Source: Amborella trichopoda (taxonomy: Eukaryota > Streptophyta > Magnoliopsida > Amborellales > Amborellaceae). From it: a DNA stretch of 64,000 bases. Positions 34,446 to 48,908 of this stretch are shown here, piece by piece. Location of the stretch: the NCBI RefSeq assembly GCF_000471905.2, contig NW_006495273.1:9338937-9402936 (forward strand). Direction: 5' to 3'. Below the pieces are notes generated by a model, which did not search any database, was not told the DNA's origin, and saw nothing but the letters and a program-made list of their open reading frames with translations. The first letter of the stretch is position 1, and the number at the start of each line of letters is the position of its first letter. Made by a program: the position numbers and the translations under genes.

Positions 34446-34923
34446 AACTCTCGCAATTTTGGTGAGATTTTTCCAAAGGTTGAATTGACTTCCAAGTAAA
34501 TGGAGATAATCATTCACCCAAAAAGAAAAATGGTGATATTCATTCTACTATTTATTTATGAGCTAATTATTGCCAAATTTGGATAACTTCGATAAAAATA
34601 AAAAAATTATGCAAGATCTGCTTAAAAAAATGCAAATCATGCCCCCATTCAAACAGTCAAATCACAATTATTTGCTCGTTATTTTCCAGCTTTAGAAGCC
34701 GAATCTTCCGCCAAGCTAATGTAAGATGTGGCTTTAGAAGCCGCATCTTCCGCCAATCAAACATGCCTCCAACCTATGCCATAATGGTACTAATAGTTGT
34801 ATTTTTGACAATAATAACTCAAATACAACAGGTCCTGCACAATAACCATATAGTTAATGTTCATTGGTAATTTTGCCTTTAATGCACTAAGATCCCATGT
34901 GTACACAAATGACGTGGGCAAAC

Positions 34924-35462
34924 TAGTGTTCGTAAAATCGAACCGGAACGGTTAACCAAACATGGGTTTGAAAGCGGTTTAACCGATCTAATAGGTAAAC
35001 CGGCCGATTCAATTGCTCTAACCGGAAAAATCTCGAGCGGTCAAAAAAATGTTGGAAAAAAAAAAAAAAAATACAAAAAAAAATCTACTAAAATATGAAA
35101 ATCAGATAAAAAATGATTAAAACAAAACACATTCAAATGACATTGAAAATTAATGAAAAAATTGGATTTTAACCCATTTTATATTTTCCAAGGGCTATTT
35201 TTAAAGTTTTCTAAAAAGATAGAAAAATATAAAAGTGAGTATTAATGACCAAAACAATTATTAAGCTTTACCATAAAGTAAAGAATATTTAAAAATACAT
35301 TACAAATCAAATTCCTTATTTTTGAGAATTTATATACATTTTTTTTAAAAAAAAAAATTTAAAATACCGCTTGATCACCTTAACCGGCCAAAACCGGAAC
35401 CGTGGCCGGTTCCGATCTAACCAGGCATTTAACGGTTAGATAGGGTGATTTTGCGAACATTG
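34924..35462. mobile_element. hAT-type MITE, second element
   Basis: Ends TAGTGTTCGTAAAATCG and TGATTTTGCGAACATTG are inverted. They are flanked by GGGCAAAC and GTGCAAAC (34916-34923, 35463-35470), a 7/8 target duplication. ACCGG-rich arms surround an AT-rich core, 539 bp. Its ends resemble 23189-23669. Confidence 0.85.
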
Positions 35463-35841
35463 GTGCAAACATATGCCATCATTCATTAATTGAATCCGAG
35501 GCCAAAACGCAGATGCTCTATAATTCAAGTATTCATGATTCAGAAGATTTGGGGAAAGAAAATGCAAGCATGGGATTCCATCATTGAACTTTGACTCCAA
35601 AATGATGGTGCACTCGTGCAGCCATCCTCCTCACATGAACAAAGCAAGTGGCAACAGAGAATATAAACATAGAAAAAAATACCTGGATAAGGAAGAAAGG
35701 TCAAACCAACTGACGCAAACCATCATTTTTCTTTCCATGAAAGGGCATTAACCTGAGCTATAAACAACAATAAAACGAGGCAAGGCAGGGGAGAATTGTA
35801 CAAGGACCCATTAATATACATGAAAATCCATTCTAAGTTAA

Positions 35842-36070
35842 CTATGGGGGTTTTTCTGGCTGCTCACGCAAGTATGGCTCAAAGAGTGTGACACTAGGAT
35901 TAGGATCATAGCGCAGTATGTCTGCTGCTCGTCGGAACTCATCCCTAAGGACGTTTATGCTGTGTCTATCTACAATGCGACCCAGATCATGGGAGATATC
36001 AAAGGGATCCTCGATACAAATCAAGTGGCGATCCTTCCCAATCCTTCTTGTCCACTCCTTCACACGTTTG
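35842..36070 (-). CDS. URT1: URT1 exon 7 (C-terminus and stop)
   Basis: Acceptor ATGCAG|C. The 75 codons encode [38 protein letters not shown] and [21 protein letters not shown] minus none, ending in TAG at 35842-35844. The [11 protein letters not shown] block is a URT1 family hallmark. No canonical AATAAA was found in the first roughly 140 bp downstream on the minus strand. Confidence 0.95.
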
Positions 36071-39000
36071 CTGCATTATCCACAACGAATACTCGCTCCA
36101 TTAGTATAGTCCGTCATAATCTTCATACAATTTTCAAAATTTTCAACTTCTAAACAAACTAGGGAAGCAGCATAAATAAGAAACCTAAGTATGTAACACA
36201 ACTGAGGGATCATATACAACAAAAGAAATCACAAGTTACATATTCCTTTGCTATTGAAAAGATGAAGAACAACATGATATCAAACAGATGACAATGCACT
36301 ATTTGTCGTCTATCACACCCTTCCCTCAAAATTTTACAACCCCAATCCACAAATCCCCATTGAACAAGCTTTCATTAATGTTTTGGTAAGGTTAGCAAGA
36401 GGACTTCAGCAACAAATATAAAGGACTAGGGGAATTTATCAGACATTAAGTTCCAATTGTTTAGAAATATAAAGGAAAAAGTACAAAGCACGACTTGGAC
36501 AAACATAAATATGGGCAGCCAACACTTCACTGAGTGATCAAGACAAGATGCCTCACATTTTTAGATTTTTTTCTATTAAATTTCAGGATCCTATTTTGAG
36601 AATTTTCGGGGTTTATTTTTGGGGTATTTTAAGTTGTTTATGGATTTTTGGGTTAGTTTGGAATAGTAATTAAGAGTAAAAATCATCTTTATTTATGTAG
36701 GAGGTATAAGTGTCATTTTTTGTCAAATTTTAAAGGAAAATTGTTTCATGCAAGCTGGACCACATTTCTACAATATGCAGTCCAAAGGTATAAAACATCC
36801 ATTTTAAAGATGGATGCAAATAGGTAGCCCATCTAAAAACAATTGTAACTAACGGTCCAAATGTTTTTTTAATGTAATTATTATTTCTAGTTTTCCAAAA
36901 AAGAAAATTTTCATATTCATGATCTCCATATTAAATATTATATATTCTCTAAAAATTAGGATCAAATTATATTTAAAAAATATATTTATTGCCAAGCCCA
37001 CATGTCTACAATATGCGGGCTGGCCGCATAGAAACCGTGTCCAAATTTAAATAGGAGCCCATTTTAATTTTAATTACTTAATTAGGAGTTCAAGTGAAAT
37101 TAATTAAGATTTCTTAAGTTTAAGTTAGGTTTAGCCTACAGTTGATATAAGGGTTTGGATTCAGAGTTGATGTTATTTGTTTGGAAATCAGATAAGTCAA
37201 AAACGTAGGACCTAAACATGTTTCAAGAAACTGGTACACAAGAACTATCCAAACTGTTCTGATTAACATTCATTCAGTCACAACAACAGCAGATATGAAT
37301 CCAATTCCACTGATAGGCCAGGTTCAGCCGATGTTAATCCACCTCACAAGCAAGGGAGAGGTAATCTCGCTCCATGTGAAGATAATTTGGTTCATGATGC
37401 TGAAGAGAACCCAACGAAAAACTTTATTTCATCAAGTTGTTCCAAAAATCAGCAAGTCATAGATTGGGACTCACCAACAATCTTTGATGAGTGCCCAAAT
37501 GAAGTCGATGATCTTGTTTCTGATGAGTCCTCGGTATACTTGGTGTAATCCTAACTCTATAGATTTAATTCCCATCAAATCTTCTTTAATATGTTTAAAT
37601 AAGTCTTAATTATTTTATAGATAATTAAAATGAACCTTTAGACCTCTCAGGGTATTTTATTTTATTGAAAAATAATTTTTATATGAGAAAAAATCAATTT
37701 TCTAGATTTATTTTAATCAGAGAGAAAAATAAAACATTTGGAGGTTTTGTAAAATTCATTTTAATATCTAAAAATTAATATTAATATAGTGGGGGCCCAA
37801 TGGGGTTCCTTGGGCCCACTAATGTATGGGGCGTGGGCCCAAATGGGTGGTGCGCCCAACCCCATGCAAGCTTTTCTTATTGTTCCAAGTGCCTTGTAAG
37901 GCATACATTGTTTTAAAATTTTGGAAAGTTAAGGTGTAGGAGATTTGAATTGAAACTAGATCGGAAAGTGTAAGATATCAAATAGTATGTATTAAATACT
38001 TTCTCTACACAAAATATTTGATTGGAAATATAGTTATGGAAACTGAGGGATAAGGTTCTACATCATTCCTTTAAGCATGATGGTTAATCTGAAGAATGAA
38101 TGGTTGAGATCTCTTCACCCCATAGGTCTCCAAGATCAAAGGTCAAGATTAAACTTCATAATGATGGTAAAACCCTAGCCTCTTGTCTATAGATATTAGC
38201 TATGGGGGTTCTACTTCTCATCTTCTACTTCTCATCTCTATCTCTCTCTCTCCAAGCAACCAAAGGGGGCACGCCCCACTCTAGCCTTCTCTCTCTTTCT
38301 TTCTCTCATTAAAAATTAGGGTTTAGGAAGGTTAACCCTAAGGGGTGGCGCGCCCAAGCCACACAAGCCGGCCTAGGTTCTTGCCTCATACTCATGTATT
38401 AAGCCTTGGTCAAGAAAATCCCATATGATGCTCTCTAAGGGTTTTTGCCTAGGCTTCTCTAATTGTGAGACGTGTTCTTGAATCGAGATCTTGTGCGCCA
38501 TTGGTGGAGGAGACCCGGTTTGAGGTGTACAAAATCCTTGGTAGTAACCTGAGGCAAGGTACGAGTTGTTTCATGATTCCGTGCTTCTGTTGCTTCTTTT
38601 GCATTCTTATGTAATTCTCAATTCTACATGATGAATGTAATTTTCTTTTAATGGCATGCAAGTGAGAGGTCTTGGCTATTTCATTAAGTCAAAATTGTAT
38701 TTTGGACACTTATAAGTGGGTGGCAATACGTATAAAAGAGTAGAAAATTTTTAATTGTTATTGATTTACCCTGTCACATAATCCACCTTTCAAGTCCTCT
38801 ACGTTGAAGGTGGTCAATTGTCAAAGCCTTATCAGAGAGGGCAATCCAAACAAAAACTTGGACTTTAGGGGGAGCGATGGATGACCATACTTGGGCAACG
38901 AGGAGTTAGAAAAAAGGGGAAAGGTGGGCGGCATAAGAAGTTTCTACTAGGGGGGTACGGAAAAACAGCCCGAGGGGGAGGGGGTCCAAAGATTTCGTCC

Positions 39001-42000
39001 GACTTAGAAGTGGCCACGAAGGTCAAGTGAAGAAAGGCCGATAGGTTTAGGAAGTCTAAAGTTTCAGGGTCCGAGGGAGCCTGAAAGAGGGGTTCCAAAC
39101 TCTAAGGAGGCCCGATAGGGGCATTTCTGCCACAACCAAGGAGTGTTTGTTTAGGGCCAGAGAGAATTTGTTTTCTTAAGTGTCGAATGCCAAGGCCTCC
39201 TAACTGTTGGGCTGGCACACTTTCACCCAAGAGATGAGATGATACTGCTTGGTATTAGAGTCACCTGCCCACAATAATTTCCTCATTTACTGTTCTAGGC
39301 GAGAAAATACCGCTACTGGCATATGAAAAAATGACACAAGGTAAATGGGGGTATTGGATAAAGTTGCCTTGATGAGGGTTATTCTGCACGCGAAAGAAAG
39401 ATAGCGACCTTTCCATCCAGCCAGCTGATGGTCCACTTTGTCAATAATGTAGGACCGTTGTCTCTTTTTAGATTTCCCGAGTCCCAAGGGCATCCCAAGA
39501 TTACTGGTGGGAAGGTCCTCAACTTGGCAGTCCCATCCAGAAGCCAGAGATCGAGTCTCTTGCAAGCTCAAAGCCACGCCAACCATTTTTTATTTTGCCA
39601 TATTGTCTTTAAATCCCATTGCGAATTCGAAGCATTTGAGAAAAATTAGGAGAGATTCAAGTTCCAGCGGTGCCGCTCCGAGGAAGATGAGCGGGTTGTC
39701 TGCATATAGCAAGTGGGATATGACTGGTCCCCTGGGGCTACTCTTGAACCCAGGGAGAGGGCCAGACTGATACATGCGGGAAATTGATTGGCTGAAGACC
39801 ACAGCAGAACTAGCAAAGAGAAAGGGGGAGAGAGGGTCCCCCTGCCGAAGGCCCCTAGAGGCCTGGAAAAAATCTTTGGGTGAGCCATTCATTAGGATGG
39901 AAAAGTGGGGTTGTGATTAAAAACTCTCATCCAGGATGGCCCAATCAATCGACATGGTCGAATGCCTTTTCCCAATCAATTTTGAAGATGATACCTGGCT
40001 GCTTGGCCAGGTGTCTAGAGTGGACACATTCATGGGAACACCAGGACCCCATCGGGGATATGCCACTCTTTGATGAAAGCACTCTGAGAGACGGAAATTA
40101 CATGGGGTAGGGCTTCTTTAAGGCAGATGCTAACACTTTAGAGAGGATCCAGTAGCTGAAATTAATTAGACTAATGGGACGAAAGTGCTTAAGCCCTTCA
40201 GCTCCTTCAATCTAGGGAATTAGCGTGAGGAATGAGGCATTCATAGCTTTATGGATGATATCGCTGCAAGAATTCTTTGAAAAAGTACATAAAAACATTT
40301 CTGAAGGTACTCCAAAAAGTTTTGAAAGGGGCCACAGAGAAACCGTCTGGCCCTGGGGATCAGTCTTGGCCTAGGTCTCATAACATTAGAGTTGAAAATG
40401 TATACACTCTCAATGGAGTCACTTGGGAAAGATACAGCAATAAGGTAAGAGCACTAAAATCCATCCAAGTAATTTTTCTACTTACCTTTCCAATGCGAAT
40501 CTGCGATTGGAGAAATGATTTATATATTAGTAATTTAGTGATAGAAATGTAGTATGCTACTAGAATACCAGTTTAATACTCCTTGAGTATATATTTTCAA
40601 TAAATCAGTCTTTAATAAATGTCATTGCCATGTAATGTAGTTCCATTGTGGGCTACACATGGGGAAAAGCAAAGCACTTACAGAGGAAGGCCTTTCACAT
40701 ATTGAATTTGACATGTAGCTCATCTGGTTGCAAGGGCATCTTTAGCAAGTTGGTAACATTTTTATTCATTGTGCTATTCCTATCATCCTCGTATGACGTA
40801 TTAGAGCAACTAGAATTCCTTTCCATTCTGAAGCATGCATTCATGCTTCATCAAACAGGTCTAATACAAAAAACATAAACAAACTTAAGCAAAAGAAATT
40901 TAACGATCTTGTTCGTGTTCGATATAATCTTTAGTTACTGGAATCTCCAACAAGGGGTGATGATCCAGCTCTGAGGGCACACCCACATCGTGATAATAGT
41001 CTAGATATGATCCCATTATGGGAAGCATGGTCCCAAGCCAATAGGAATCAGTTAAAAAGAATACAAATCCATATTCTTTTGAAAGAAAAGAAGCAATAAA
41101 TGCATATCAATTAGAAAAGAAAGTAATAATTGCATATGCATCAAAAACAAGAAACTGCTATCAATAAAAAAAATGCAATAACAATTCAAATCTATGTTCA
41201 GTAAATTCTTCAAAAGAGAAAAGATCTTTAAATTCGCATAACTCACAAAGGGAATTTTAAATTCAATGCTTCCAAAATTGCATGTAATGTAGCATTTGCT
41301 ACAAATGTTTTGACCTGTCAGTTTGAACAAATGATCTCTCGCTTCCCTCTCTCTATATCTCATCCTCTCTTTATATTTCAAATAATTGCTCAATCTAGCT
41401 GTTGCTTTAGGTTATGTTTTTAAAATTGATGACGGAGAATATGTGAAGAAAAGGGCAGGACTTATATAAGTTACGCCAAAATAGTATCACTTGCCATTTA
41501 TTTATGATTTAAGATAAAACAACTATCAAATTTCAAAAAAGATCAAATAAATATCATTAGTATGTCATTATGAAGGACTTATATATGAGAAAACTCAAGT
41601 GAATCAATACCAGTTACTACTCTCAAATATCACTGGAGTGAATTCATTGCAAGTATAATTAAAGATATTTCACACACATTCATCTAGCTATTTCCAAAAA
41701 ATTGTGATAGAACTCTTTCTTTTAATTTCTTTAGTTTAACGTATTTATTATATAGGCGCCCTCATGGCACCCAAAGGGAACTCCGAGCAAGCAACGATCT
41801 CCCGCTCCTGTATCCAACAACTAAGTATGGTATAGTCAGAGGCTGATAGCACTATCAAGAGCATTTTCATATCGACCTCACTACTGTGAGAGATATGGAT
41901 CATTTTGTGAGTGGTTGGTCAAGGCCAAAGACAAACAGTTGTTCACTACAAAGAGTTTGAGTTGGGCCAAGTTCAGGATGCTGCTAGAAACTCGTCAAGC

Positions 42001-45000
42001 CCCTGTGTAGCCCACTAGGTCTCAAGGAAGAGCATAAGGACTCTGATGGTAATGGAGGAGAAGGTAATTAGACATATGCAGCCTAGAGTCCTTATTCCAT
42101 AATCCATGGTTACAATATTGTATGACTGAAGTGTTGCTAAATATTGCAAGTTTAGGCAAGTTTCAATCTTCTAAAGGTTCACTAATTCAAGTTTCAAACT
42201 CACGTATGTATGCACAACCCACCAAAAGCATTGACTTCCCCCAGAGTCCAAACCACAGGCATGCACACACACCCAACTTGCCCCCACTGTTTTTGGGGCA
42301 CCTCAATCATGAGGCACCCGCCTAGGCAACCCCTAGAAGCCTAGGCATCACCTTGCACCTTTTAAAACAGTGTAAACAACTATGACATGCAGAACTTGCA
42401 TACCATCACATGGCAGAATATTAAAGAGAAAGTAGATTGATACAAGCATTTAAGTTTCAGTGAAACATATATTAGCTTTACAAACAGAGCACCAATGTGG
42501 AAGAAAGTCAAAAAATTTCAAGGTCAAATCCATCATTGCAATATCCTACTCTCTTGAGGCATCCAAGTAAAAGTGATGACACTTAAAGGGCACCTTACCT
42601 GATTATACTTCCAGTGCGAACAGATATGACAGAATTTGCATAATCATGATGATATGCCCAATAATCAAAGAAAGCACATATTAACTGACTGACTGTTTCT
42701 TTATTCGCTGCACCATAATACTTAAGATTCTCCACCTTGTCATAGAAAGCACATTTAATGTCCTCTATAGTTTCTACATAAGTTGGCACCATTTCCTGCC
42801 ATGGGACACTTATACATCAAATGAGTTGCCTCCAGCAAAGGCCACGAAGAGTTTTCATATAAAGCGTAAGAAAGAGAGAAAGATTTAGGCCCTAAATCTT
42901 TCTACACAATATTCATAGACACTGACCACTTCCATCCTTCATTAAGGAAGAAATTTGAAATAACATACACAATCTCATGAAGTAAGCAATCTCAAATTAT
43001 ATACAGGTGGGGCAATCCAAATTTGTAACATAAAGAAAATGGAAAAATGCAACACTAAAAAGCATTTACCAATTTTCAGATGGTCCTTGTTTTAGGTGGT
43101 GAGGTGAACAAAGTATCAAATAAAAACAAAATAATTTAACCTTGGAGATCAATGAATTAAAGAGAAGATTTCATGATTAACTTATAAACCCAGGAAGATT
43201 ACAATCATTCTGTTATTAAACAATGCATACACAAGCTATGAAGGATGACATATGAAATCACGTTATAATATTTTAAGTATGGCATAGTTTTGTAAACATG
43301 GATAATAGCGAAACAAGCTTGCATGACCAAACTGGAGCAACAGAAGCTCCTCAAACTAAATTATGAAACCACTGATGCTCATCTCATGAACAACTTTCGC
43401 AAAATACAAGGACGTGCAAGCAATATTGAGACGATCATTTAGGGGCTTTTGTCCGCGCCATGCCTCATCCCACATCCCTTTGTTTTTTGTTTTCAATAAT
43501 TGCCCACATGTTGGAAATCCAACAAGTTTTCAGCCATCTCGATTATTAAGGGTCTATTTGATAGTGACAATGCTGAACAACCCTATTATTCATTGTTTCT
43601 AATACTAGTAACGCAACTTCCGAAGCCGTCGGGTATTAGAAAAATTGGACCTATTATGAGTAATTATTATTATTATTACTAGTAAGTTCTTATTATTTAA
43701 TTTGTAAAATAAAATTTACATAGTATAATTAATTTTATTTATTTCTTATTTTACTTATTTTTATTTTCATTTGAACGTATTTTTTTCAAATAAAAGTTCT
43801 TGAAATAGAATTTAGCATAATAGAATATTTTTTATTTTCTGAAATATTTAATAGATAGAAATATTTAACTGTATTGTTAATTCTATTAGAATATAAAATG
43901 ACGTATATAAAATGATAGACTGGTAAGATAGAAATCTAAAATAGATTAGAAACAAAATAGAATAGAAACTTAGAAATAGGAAATTAGAAGTAAGAAAATT
44001 AAAAGATCAAATAAAAAAGAAGAGAAAAGTGAAGAAAAGAGAGAGTGAGGGTTCTGTTGTGTCCTTCTTTATAGAGAGAGAACGTGGGAAGTTTGGGTCT
44101 ATACTTGAGTTTTTGGGATCTTGTTGCTCGCCCTGTTTTAGAGAGAGAAAGTGTCCATTTGTAAGATCTTGGGAGCCTTGTTTTGGGTCCTGTTTCAAAG
44201 AACTAAAGCTGCTGTAAATTGGAGCTTTAGGGCTCATTTTATCTTGTAATCTCCTTCACACAAGTAGTAAAGCCTCACACCATTCTCCCGTGGACGTAGG
44301 TCACGATTTGTGACTGAACACGTTAAATCTTTGTGCTTTGTAAGTTGCATGTTGCCGTATTTTTACATTTCATGTTATTCTTTTGATGTCATATTATTTC
44401 CATTGATGGTCTATGCTATTTTGAATGCACAATAGCGGTAGATGTGACACCCTTGATGATTTTTACCACAATCGAGCCCCAACAACTGGTATCAAAGCTT
44501 AGGTGTGATTCTTTTGAATTGGGTGAAAGGGTTTTTGCGATTGTACTTATTTGCTATATTTTTTAGAAAATGGAGAGGAAAATGGAATTTGAAAAACTAA
44601 ATCAAAGTAATTGGCCAATATGGAAAATGATGATGAAAGAACTAGATCAGCCACTTTAAGGAAATGAGGTCATGCTTGTAGGAAGGGGACGAACATTTAG
44701 GAGCTTTTGTCCGCGCCATGCCGCATCATTATTGGCCACAGTGCTACCCTCCCTTCTGCATATGATGAAACATACTCTGGACCATGCCCTGAATGGTAAA
44801 GATGAAGCTAGTGAACCTAAGATTGAAAGGCCCAGAAGAAGCTTACATCCTCTAACAATTTTGGAAGAAAAATCTAACCCAGGACAAGGGAAAAGTGATC
44901 CTATTATGGTAAGGATGAGCTGCAAGATAATAGGAGTGTGCTTGGATGAGCCAATGTCAAGGTGGTGATCATGGAATCTAATTCAATGTTTCCGGAACCC

Positions 45001-48000
45001 TGACAAACTACAAATAATAATCTCATTCAAGTGATATGCTGCTCTGAGAACCTAATTAAGTCCTACATTCCTCAAATAAATTTTTGTCTCACATGAGACA
45101 TACGAAATTCTATAATGACTCTGGATAAAATCATGAGCTGAAACCTAGAATACACTCTATATTTTTGTCCCTACTCCCACACTTGGATCATTTATATCTC
45201 TCCTCAACAACTCATATATAGCGGAGTAATGAGCAAAATAGAAAAAAGAACAACAAACATGTTGCTAAGCGATGGATTTTCCATCATGGAGACTGTTTTT
45301 GACAACCTCATACTATGACCTGTTACACTACCAGGATTACCACTAATACTACCCAAAAAAAAAAAATCCAGAACTGTCACCTATTATCTAATCCAGTTCC
45401 TGGCCTGTTGTGTGATATTCATTTAGTAAAATGATGTGTAGCTCTTTTGTGCGTCAAGAGAGAAGAGAGTGACTTACCAATTTCTTTACAACTATTACTA
45501 CATAAAAACGAAAGAAAAGTTAAATTGTGCTGGTCAGGTAGGTAAATTCTAACGGATATCAACAGCTATTACAATGAGAAATGGACCTCAAATGCTACAA
45601 ACTTGATATAATTCTCAAGGAAAGATCTCAGGTTGATATTCAAAAAAGTAGACGCAAGGAGAGCGGACACTATTAATGGGTTTAAAGTTAAAACCCGTGG
45701 GAATCAAACAAGTGAATGTGAATTACGGAAGCCAACAACAAAGATACTCTACTGTTGGATTAGAATACACTCTCAACACAAATGGGCGTCGCTAGTCACT
45801 GTTGACAGATAATTAGTTGTTCATATCTCTTAAACAAGTCCAATATACAGGTATTGTGTGGCACTAGCATCCGGATATGCAGGCACATAAGTAATACACA
45901 TGTGCATCGAACATGCAAACTGAAACCTGTACATGCATGTAAATGCATATTTATCAAAGATGCTATTTTGAGACAAATAATTACAAAAGTGACACGTATA
46001 CATGTAAGAGAATCTAGTCTAGCATGCAAGTATGACCCATGCACCATATGAAACTATGGTCACACCACAGCATGCAATAGGAAATATGCCTATGTAAATA
46101 GGCTTAATCCACACGGCTTAGTACATATTATTATGAAACTGCCGTCAATAATTTTCCAGAATCCATATCTATACTTTCAAAAAACAAAAAAAGTTTGAAC
46201 TTTCCAAAAAGAAAAAAGAACAAGGATTCATATGTTATTCCTGTCATTTATAGAGAAGATGAGGATACTATTGTTATCATAAAATAATTTGGAACCATGC
46301 AAATATAAAGAGGATTCAAGCCGACGTAGGATTGAGTTTTCTGGTCTTTCATCCGACTATGCATATGTATTTTGTTTTCCACAAAGGCATTAGCAAGCTC
46401 TCTCAATGCATAAATTAGGTGGCATCCACCTACAAAGCAGTCATGTGCAATCTTTGCTGGGTGACTTGTCCATACTGTATCTACATTCAAATTGCCTGTA
46501 GACAAGTCATTTAAGTTCTCAAGGCCCACCCTCACCTAGACAGCTTGTTTTATGGAGTCCCCCACAAAGAAATGTAGGGACACAAAATTCCAACATCATC
46601 ACCATTCATCTCCATCACACAACTTGGATTGAAAACAAAGCAATGACAATAAACTGACAGAAAATTCAAAGCCCCCTGCACTGCATTCATTGACTCTGCC
46701 AGAATTTACAAGATTGTGCCACTAACAATGGACCAATCACCTTGCAGCTCATCAAAATGTTAAATAGGTCTGATGCCATTAATCTTAGTCTGCAGACTAT
46801 TCTCATTAATTAAGATGATAATATGCAAATACAGGACACTAAGGATGGAACTCAAGAAATCCTAAAATCCAAGATCCAAATATGGATGAGTACCCTATCC
46901 AACATATTAAGCAGCATCAATGCGAAGTATAAACTTTGGACGGCTGCCCAAGAATTTAAAGGTTTAAAATTAGCAGGACTAAAACAGAGTATATGGAATG
47001 CAAGTTTAGTAATAATAAGAGTAGAGACGACGAAGTAGTTAAGATTGATGGCCAAGAAAGACATAAACAAGCGCACTTTCGATATCTTGGGTCAATAATC
47101 CAGAAAAATGAAGAGATTAAGGAAGACCTCACTCATAAAATAAGAGCAAGATGGACAACGTGGAGATGTGCAACTGGAGTTCTATGTAATCCCCGCATAC
47201 TAATGAAACTAAAGGGTAAGTTCTATAGGACAACTGTGAGACCAACTTTGTTTTATGGGGCGAATATTGGGCCATCAAGAAACAACATACCCATAGGATA
47301 AGTGTTGTTGATATGAGGATGTTGCAAGACAAAAAATGATTGAATTAGAAATGAATACATTCGAGAGAACTTGGTGTAGCTTCCATAGGCGATAATATAA
47401 GAGAAAGTATACTTACGTGGGCTAGCCATGCATAGTGTAGACCCAATACAGTACCTGTTAGGAGGTGCGAGTTGGTTCAAGTGGAAGGCTCCAAAAGGGC
47501 AATGGGTATGTCCAAAAGGACATGGTTGGAAGTAGTGAGAAAGGATATGGGAACTTATAGTCTTACTGATGATATGGCCCTTAATAGAGCAAAATGGAAT
47601 AACAAGATTCATATAGCACACCCCAAATAGTTCGGAAAAGGCTTTGTGATGATGATGATGATCCTATCCAACATATTGAGACACAAAAGAATATAGACTT
47701 TGATATAAAGTAAACAGCATAAAAACAACTTAAGTAACTTTATTGTGATAGCACAGTATTCATATTATATATACCTATATCAAATACATTTTGTAGATAT
47801 CTGTTTAAATATTTACATTAGTTTTAGGCCTCTGATACGATATATTTTGTTGACATATCAAATTGTTTGTATTCAATGTGTTTTTTATACATATAAACTT
47901 ATATAATATATGCCTATATCAAAATATATTTTGTAGATACCTATCTAAATATTCACATTATATTTAGGTCTTTGATACTATATAATTTGCTGACACATTA

Positions 48001-48870
48001 ATGTGTTTTTCTTATACATATTAAAATCTGGTATGAATATCAGAGTCATAGGGAAGGATAGCGGTCTTAGGGATTAGGTCGATCTTGCATTCCCTTTCAT
48101 TTTTTATGATCAAGAGCTTAAGGTCAACAATAAAGGGAACCACCAATGGAGGAGATTGACAAAACACTTGTTTAGAGATGAAATCAATATGTCTTCTGGA
48201 TGTGGATCCCACTTTTTGCCACTTATGCAACAAAATTTTAGTTTATAGTCAATCACATTTAGAAAATGAATTCATCACTTACGATTGTGGTCTCGGGCAA
48301 TGTTCAAAAAGGAAGATGTGGCCACCTAGTCAAGGACACAGACACGTGGGCGCCCTAAGGTATCTCTTGGGCGGGAAAGGGTCTAAGTGTAGTATATATA
48401 TATATAATATAAATATATATTATATTGAGCCGTACACTAATCATATTTTCATTCTTTTAGTATTTTTAANNNNNNNNNNNNNNNNNNNNNNNNNNNNNNN
48501 NNNNNNNNNNNNNNNNNNNNNNNNNNNNNNNNNNNNNNNNNNNNNNNNNNNNNNNNNNNNNNNNNNNNNNNNNNNNNNNNNNNNNNNNNNNNNNNNNNNN
48601 NNNNNNNNNNNNNNNNNNNNNNNNNNNNNNNNNNNNNNNNNNNNNNNNNNNNNNNNNNNNNNNNNNNNNNNNNNNNNNNNNNNNNNNNNNNNNNNNNNNN
48701 NNNNNNNNNNNNNNNNNNNNNNNNNNNNNNNNNNNNNNNNNNNNNNNNNNNNNNNNNNNNNNNNNNNNNNNNNNAAACTTAAAAGTACATATTAGGGTAA
48801 GTACCACCCTTAACTAACCTACTACTACTAGTATAACTTAGTTATTTGTAGGTAGTGTGTATAGTAGTTA

Positions 48871-48908
<38 letters not shown>

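Noticed and set aside
42290-42370. GCCTAGGC-rich stretch, also near 49860-49940
   Set aside because: Probably a common plant repeat, but ends and duplications could not be placed, so no separate element was called.
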